Shown here: positions 61,380 through 64,000 of the stretch, piece after piece
Layout: each line of letters starts with the position of its first letter
Numbering within the stretch: position 1 is the stretch's first letter
NCBI GenBank assembly: GCA_036872755.1
Contig: JAVHNS010000001.1
Location: forward strand, 2,728,001 to 2,792,000
DNA: 64,000 nt
Direction of reading: 5' to 3'
Source: Orbilia blumenaviensis
Lineage: Eukaryota > Ascomycota > Orbiliomycetes > Orbiliales > Orbiliaceae
The notes under the pieces: generated by a model
The model's input: the letters and a program-made list of their open reading frames with translations, nothing else
What the model was told of the DNA's origin: nothing
Databases searched by the model: none
Program-made: the position numbers and the translations under genes

Positions 61380-63548
61380 GACGGACAGACACATACGCAT
61401 CTCCCACACCAAGAAGAAAAATACATCTATCCATCCACGCATGAAAAATAAGGCCTCGCCAGATCATTGCCCGTTTAGATCGCAGCAGAAGGTTGAGAAA
61501 AGATTAGGATCGCGATATGCAACCGGGGAACGGGTTGCGGTTCCCCCCCCTCCTTCTTCCTGCCATGCAGTCTAAAAGGCGTTCAAATCGGCTTTGCCCT
61601 GCTGGCATGCCGGTTCGCTGGTGGTAGCGAGCGAGGGTAAGCATCTATACACGTCCGCACATACATTAGCCAGCATACACGAATATGTAGATGAAAAGAA
61701 GAAAAAAAGAAATGAAGAAAAAAGAAAAGGAAAAATTTGGGGTAGTATTCTGTAGCATGTCTGGTAGCGGTTGGTAGCAAACAGGCCCGGCAGCTAAATT
61801 AGCACGAGGACCGGTTATTCAGAATTAAAAAGACCACGACCGGCTTTGGGCCCAAAATTGATGAAGAAAAGACAAATCGTTCGGAAATTTGATAATCCAA
61901 TGAGAACCGATCGATTGGGTGAGCCCAGTTCCTTGATGCAAAGTCCCTATCGGCAATCTAGCGTTGGCGAACCTTGCACCAGACTCCGAACCTTGGAATT
62001 TTCCCGGGTTCCTCTTTGGGTAGGTTTCTAGGATGTGAGATGTTAAACAATGCATGAAGGGGGGTGGAACAGGATTGTGGAACAAGCCATCGCCATACGT
62101 TTGGGAACCAACGACGTGCGCGAGAAAGAAAAAAAAGAGGGTCACCGTGTACCGGCCGGAACCAGTCAAACGTTGGGGAGGGGCCCGTTTGGTTCGTTAG
62201 ACCTTTGGGGGAAAGGGAAAAACCCAGCCGTCTGGGAGAGATAATATAAAACTCTTTTTCTTCTTCGATATCCCGTCGCATTGGTATCGGTTTCTTGAGC
62301 TTACCCTTCTCTCATCTCAAACATCCCGCAAAACCACAATAAAGTATTAATACGTATCAGAGAGGGGGAGGATGAGGGGGAACCGGCTGGCTGGCGTTCC
62401 ACAACATCCAAGCAGAAGCTTCTGGGGGAGGGGTGTAGAACATGGTCCTTGCTCAACCTGCCTCCTCAATTTCATTCGACGGGGCCACTTATTTTTAGTC
62501 TACGTAATAAACCGAAAGACTCTCTCTCTCTCTCAATCGCAAATTCATCCTAGATTTCGCTCTTTCTCACCTGACTCGTGAGAGGACGCGAGAAGGAAAA
62601 GAAAAAAGGTGGGATGAAAGCGAAACAGCCCGCCGCCGAACCTCAATTTCTCTGATACTCGAGCTCGTCTGGGCAGAAGTCAAATTTAACACAGACACCC
62701 ACCACCACCCACAAACACGCCCACACACCGACATAGTTGTAGTTGTAATATGGGGAAAAAGTACACTCCCCCATTTGCCTTTTTGGTAAAAGGTTTTCTG
62801 TCTGAACATTTTGTCTTAACCATTCCTTTGGGGGTCAACCTGTCAAATTATTAGTAGTAATTCTCTCTTTTTATTGGGGGAAACATACGCGCGCCCACCA
62901 AAAAAAAAAAAAAAAAACTGTTCGTCGGCAACATCTCGTGGCAAGAAGACCCCGATAATGACCCGACCAGGCCCTCCCCCTTTCCTCTTCACAAAAAGGG
63001 TCTTTCGATGCCCTTCTTCCTAACCCCCCCAAACAGTCAAACGGTTTTTTTTCGACGTTCCGCCTGCGAAACTTTACCTAACTGGCAGAGCCTCCCGTTC
63101 TTTTTAGGTGATGAAACAGACGAGAACGCTCCGAGTAAGCTCCTTTTAGTAGCAATTGCAATGCCATTATGCGTCACTTGACATCAACATTAGGAGATCT
63201 GTCGCGTTTCTTAATCGATCGCTGAGTTCTTCGGATTCTTTTCGCTGGCAAAACCTCATAATTAGATTTTATTATGTGTCCGACGATGATAGATAATAGA
63301 TGCGGAAGAACCATTCCTCCCCCTTCTTTTTCAGATCTGGAAGCTTCATATCCATATTATCTCATCTATCTATCTATCTTTCTTTCTACTATCATCTGAT
63401 TAGTTAGACAAAACCAAAAATTAAAGCACAAGGTCCCGTGTGAACATACCATCTATCGTGATCCCCAAACTATCATAAGAAAAAAAGAAAGATAGTAAAA
63501 AGAGAATACAGACCTTATATCTGAAGAGGACAAAAAAATAAAATAACC

Positions 63549-64000
63549 ATGTCTCCAATCGTCCTCCAATCCCCTCAAGCAGTGGCCGAATATCAGCCTC
63601 ATAATCAAGAGCTACCATTAATCCAACGTCGCTCAAATTTCGACATCCTAATATCCTCAATCCGCGATACCCTCGGCACGAACCCAGACCTCAAATTCGA
63701 CGATGTCGACGTCGACAAACTCCAGATGCTGCTGAGAGCCTACCAGTCCTCACGACTGGAATGGGAACGCTTCTCGTTTATTGATTTCAGTCGGAATTAT
63801 ACACGAAATCTGGTGGATAATCTGCATGGAAACGCTAATCTGGTATGTTCATAAAAAAAAAAGAAGAAAATGTTTCATCCCATCATCCCATCCAATCGCC
63901 ATCTCTACCCTAATGGAAAGACCATGTGGGAAGGAAAGAAAATGTGTTGCAGATGAGGTTGAATCCGCAGGGTCCAGACCACAGTCCACAACACAATATC
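63549..64000 (+). CDS. Cysteine dioxygenase, N-terminal part (cut by window end)
   Basis: The first exon 63549-63842 encodes 98 residues starting MSPIVLQSPQAVAEYQ. The stretch LEWERFSFIDFSRNYTRNLV followed by DNLHGNANL matches the segment of cysteine dioxygenases just before the first metal-binding His motif (YTRNLV-D-G-N-NL). The enzyme oxidises cysteine to cysteine sulfinate with a non-haem iron in the cytosol and controls cysteine level and taurine/sulfate output. A GTATGT donor closes exon 1 in phase 0. The iron-binding histidines lie beyond the window. A possible acceptor at 63952 would continue MRLNPQGPDH, which does not look like the family, so the true next exon may lie past 64000. 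Confidence 0.8.

Larger units (their letters stand above)
59036..63548. other. 4.5-kb divergent spacer between CENP-B-type and cysteine dioxygenase genes
   Basis: No coding chain recognised. Contents: GT run (59335-59352), T tract (60669-60693), TTTTTCATTTTTCATT repeat (60849-60880), AC run (61359-61379), A tract (62900-62917), CATCTATCTATC repeat (63362-63382). It should carry the upstream regions of both genes. Confidence 0.5.

Overview
This is eukaryotic, filamentous-ascomycete (Pezizomycotina-type) nuclear DNA. The genes are split by many short introns (about 43-240 nt) with GTATGT/GTAAGT-like donors and CTAAC/CTGAC-like branch sites. The proteins are typical of ascomycete fungi, and the spaces between genes are rich in homopolymers and microsatellites. 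I cannot place it below subphylum with confidence. Gene density is low for this group: fourteen protein genes in 64 kb. Most exon chains below were assembled by hand from splice sites and reading phase. In every complete gene the summed exon length is a multiple of three, which supports the models but does not replace RNA evidence.

Layout, left to right: Pal1 cell-morphology protein (-, 1728-3720); sterol O-acyltransferase ARE2-type (-, 6583-8629); MOT1 TBP-displacing ATPase (-, 9736-15906); Ark/Prk-family actin-patch kinase (+, 17675-21111); Yap-like but cysteine-free bZIP factor (-, 25772-27163); arrestin-like protein (+, 31815-34031); Mediator subunit Med10 (-, 34922-35636); F-box protein (+, 37038-38463); SLC35F6-like transporter (-, 39093-40579); secreted cysteine-containing apple/PAN-like protein (-, 42429-43595); F-box/LRR protein ending in a CaaX box (-, 45468-47537); PXA plus C-terminal nexin-type protein (+, 51287-53170); CENP-B-type helix-turn-helix protein with a 22-nt microexon (-, 57391-59035); and a cysteine dioxygenase cut by the window end (+, 63549 onward).

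There is no operon-like organisation and no secondary-metabolite cluster, transposon gene, tRNA, rRNA or CRISPR array that I can recognise. A loose theme is membrane traffic and ubiquitin-linked sorting (Pal1, Ark/Prk kinase, arrestin, PXA protein, two F-box proteins) beside transcription machinery (MOT1, Med10, bZIP, CENP-B-type). This may be chance. The large gene-free stretches (21.1-25.8, 27.2-31.8, 47.5-51.3, 53.2-57.4 and 59.0-63.5 kb) hold at least eight A/T homopolymers of 22-37 nt and many short tandem repeats. Two of them lie between convergent genes, where such length is less expected. I found no convincing novel multi-gene system. The best leads are the CaaX-tailed F-box protein, the microexon in the CENP-B-type gene, the GC-AG and 43-nt introns of the arrestin gene, and the Kex2-site secreted protein.
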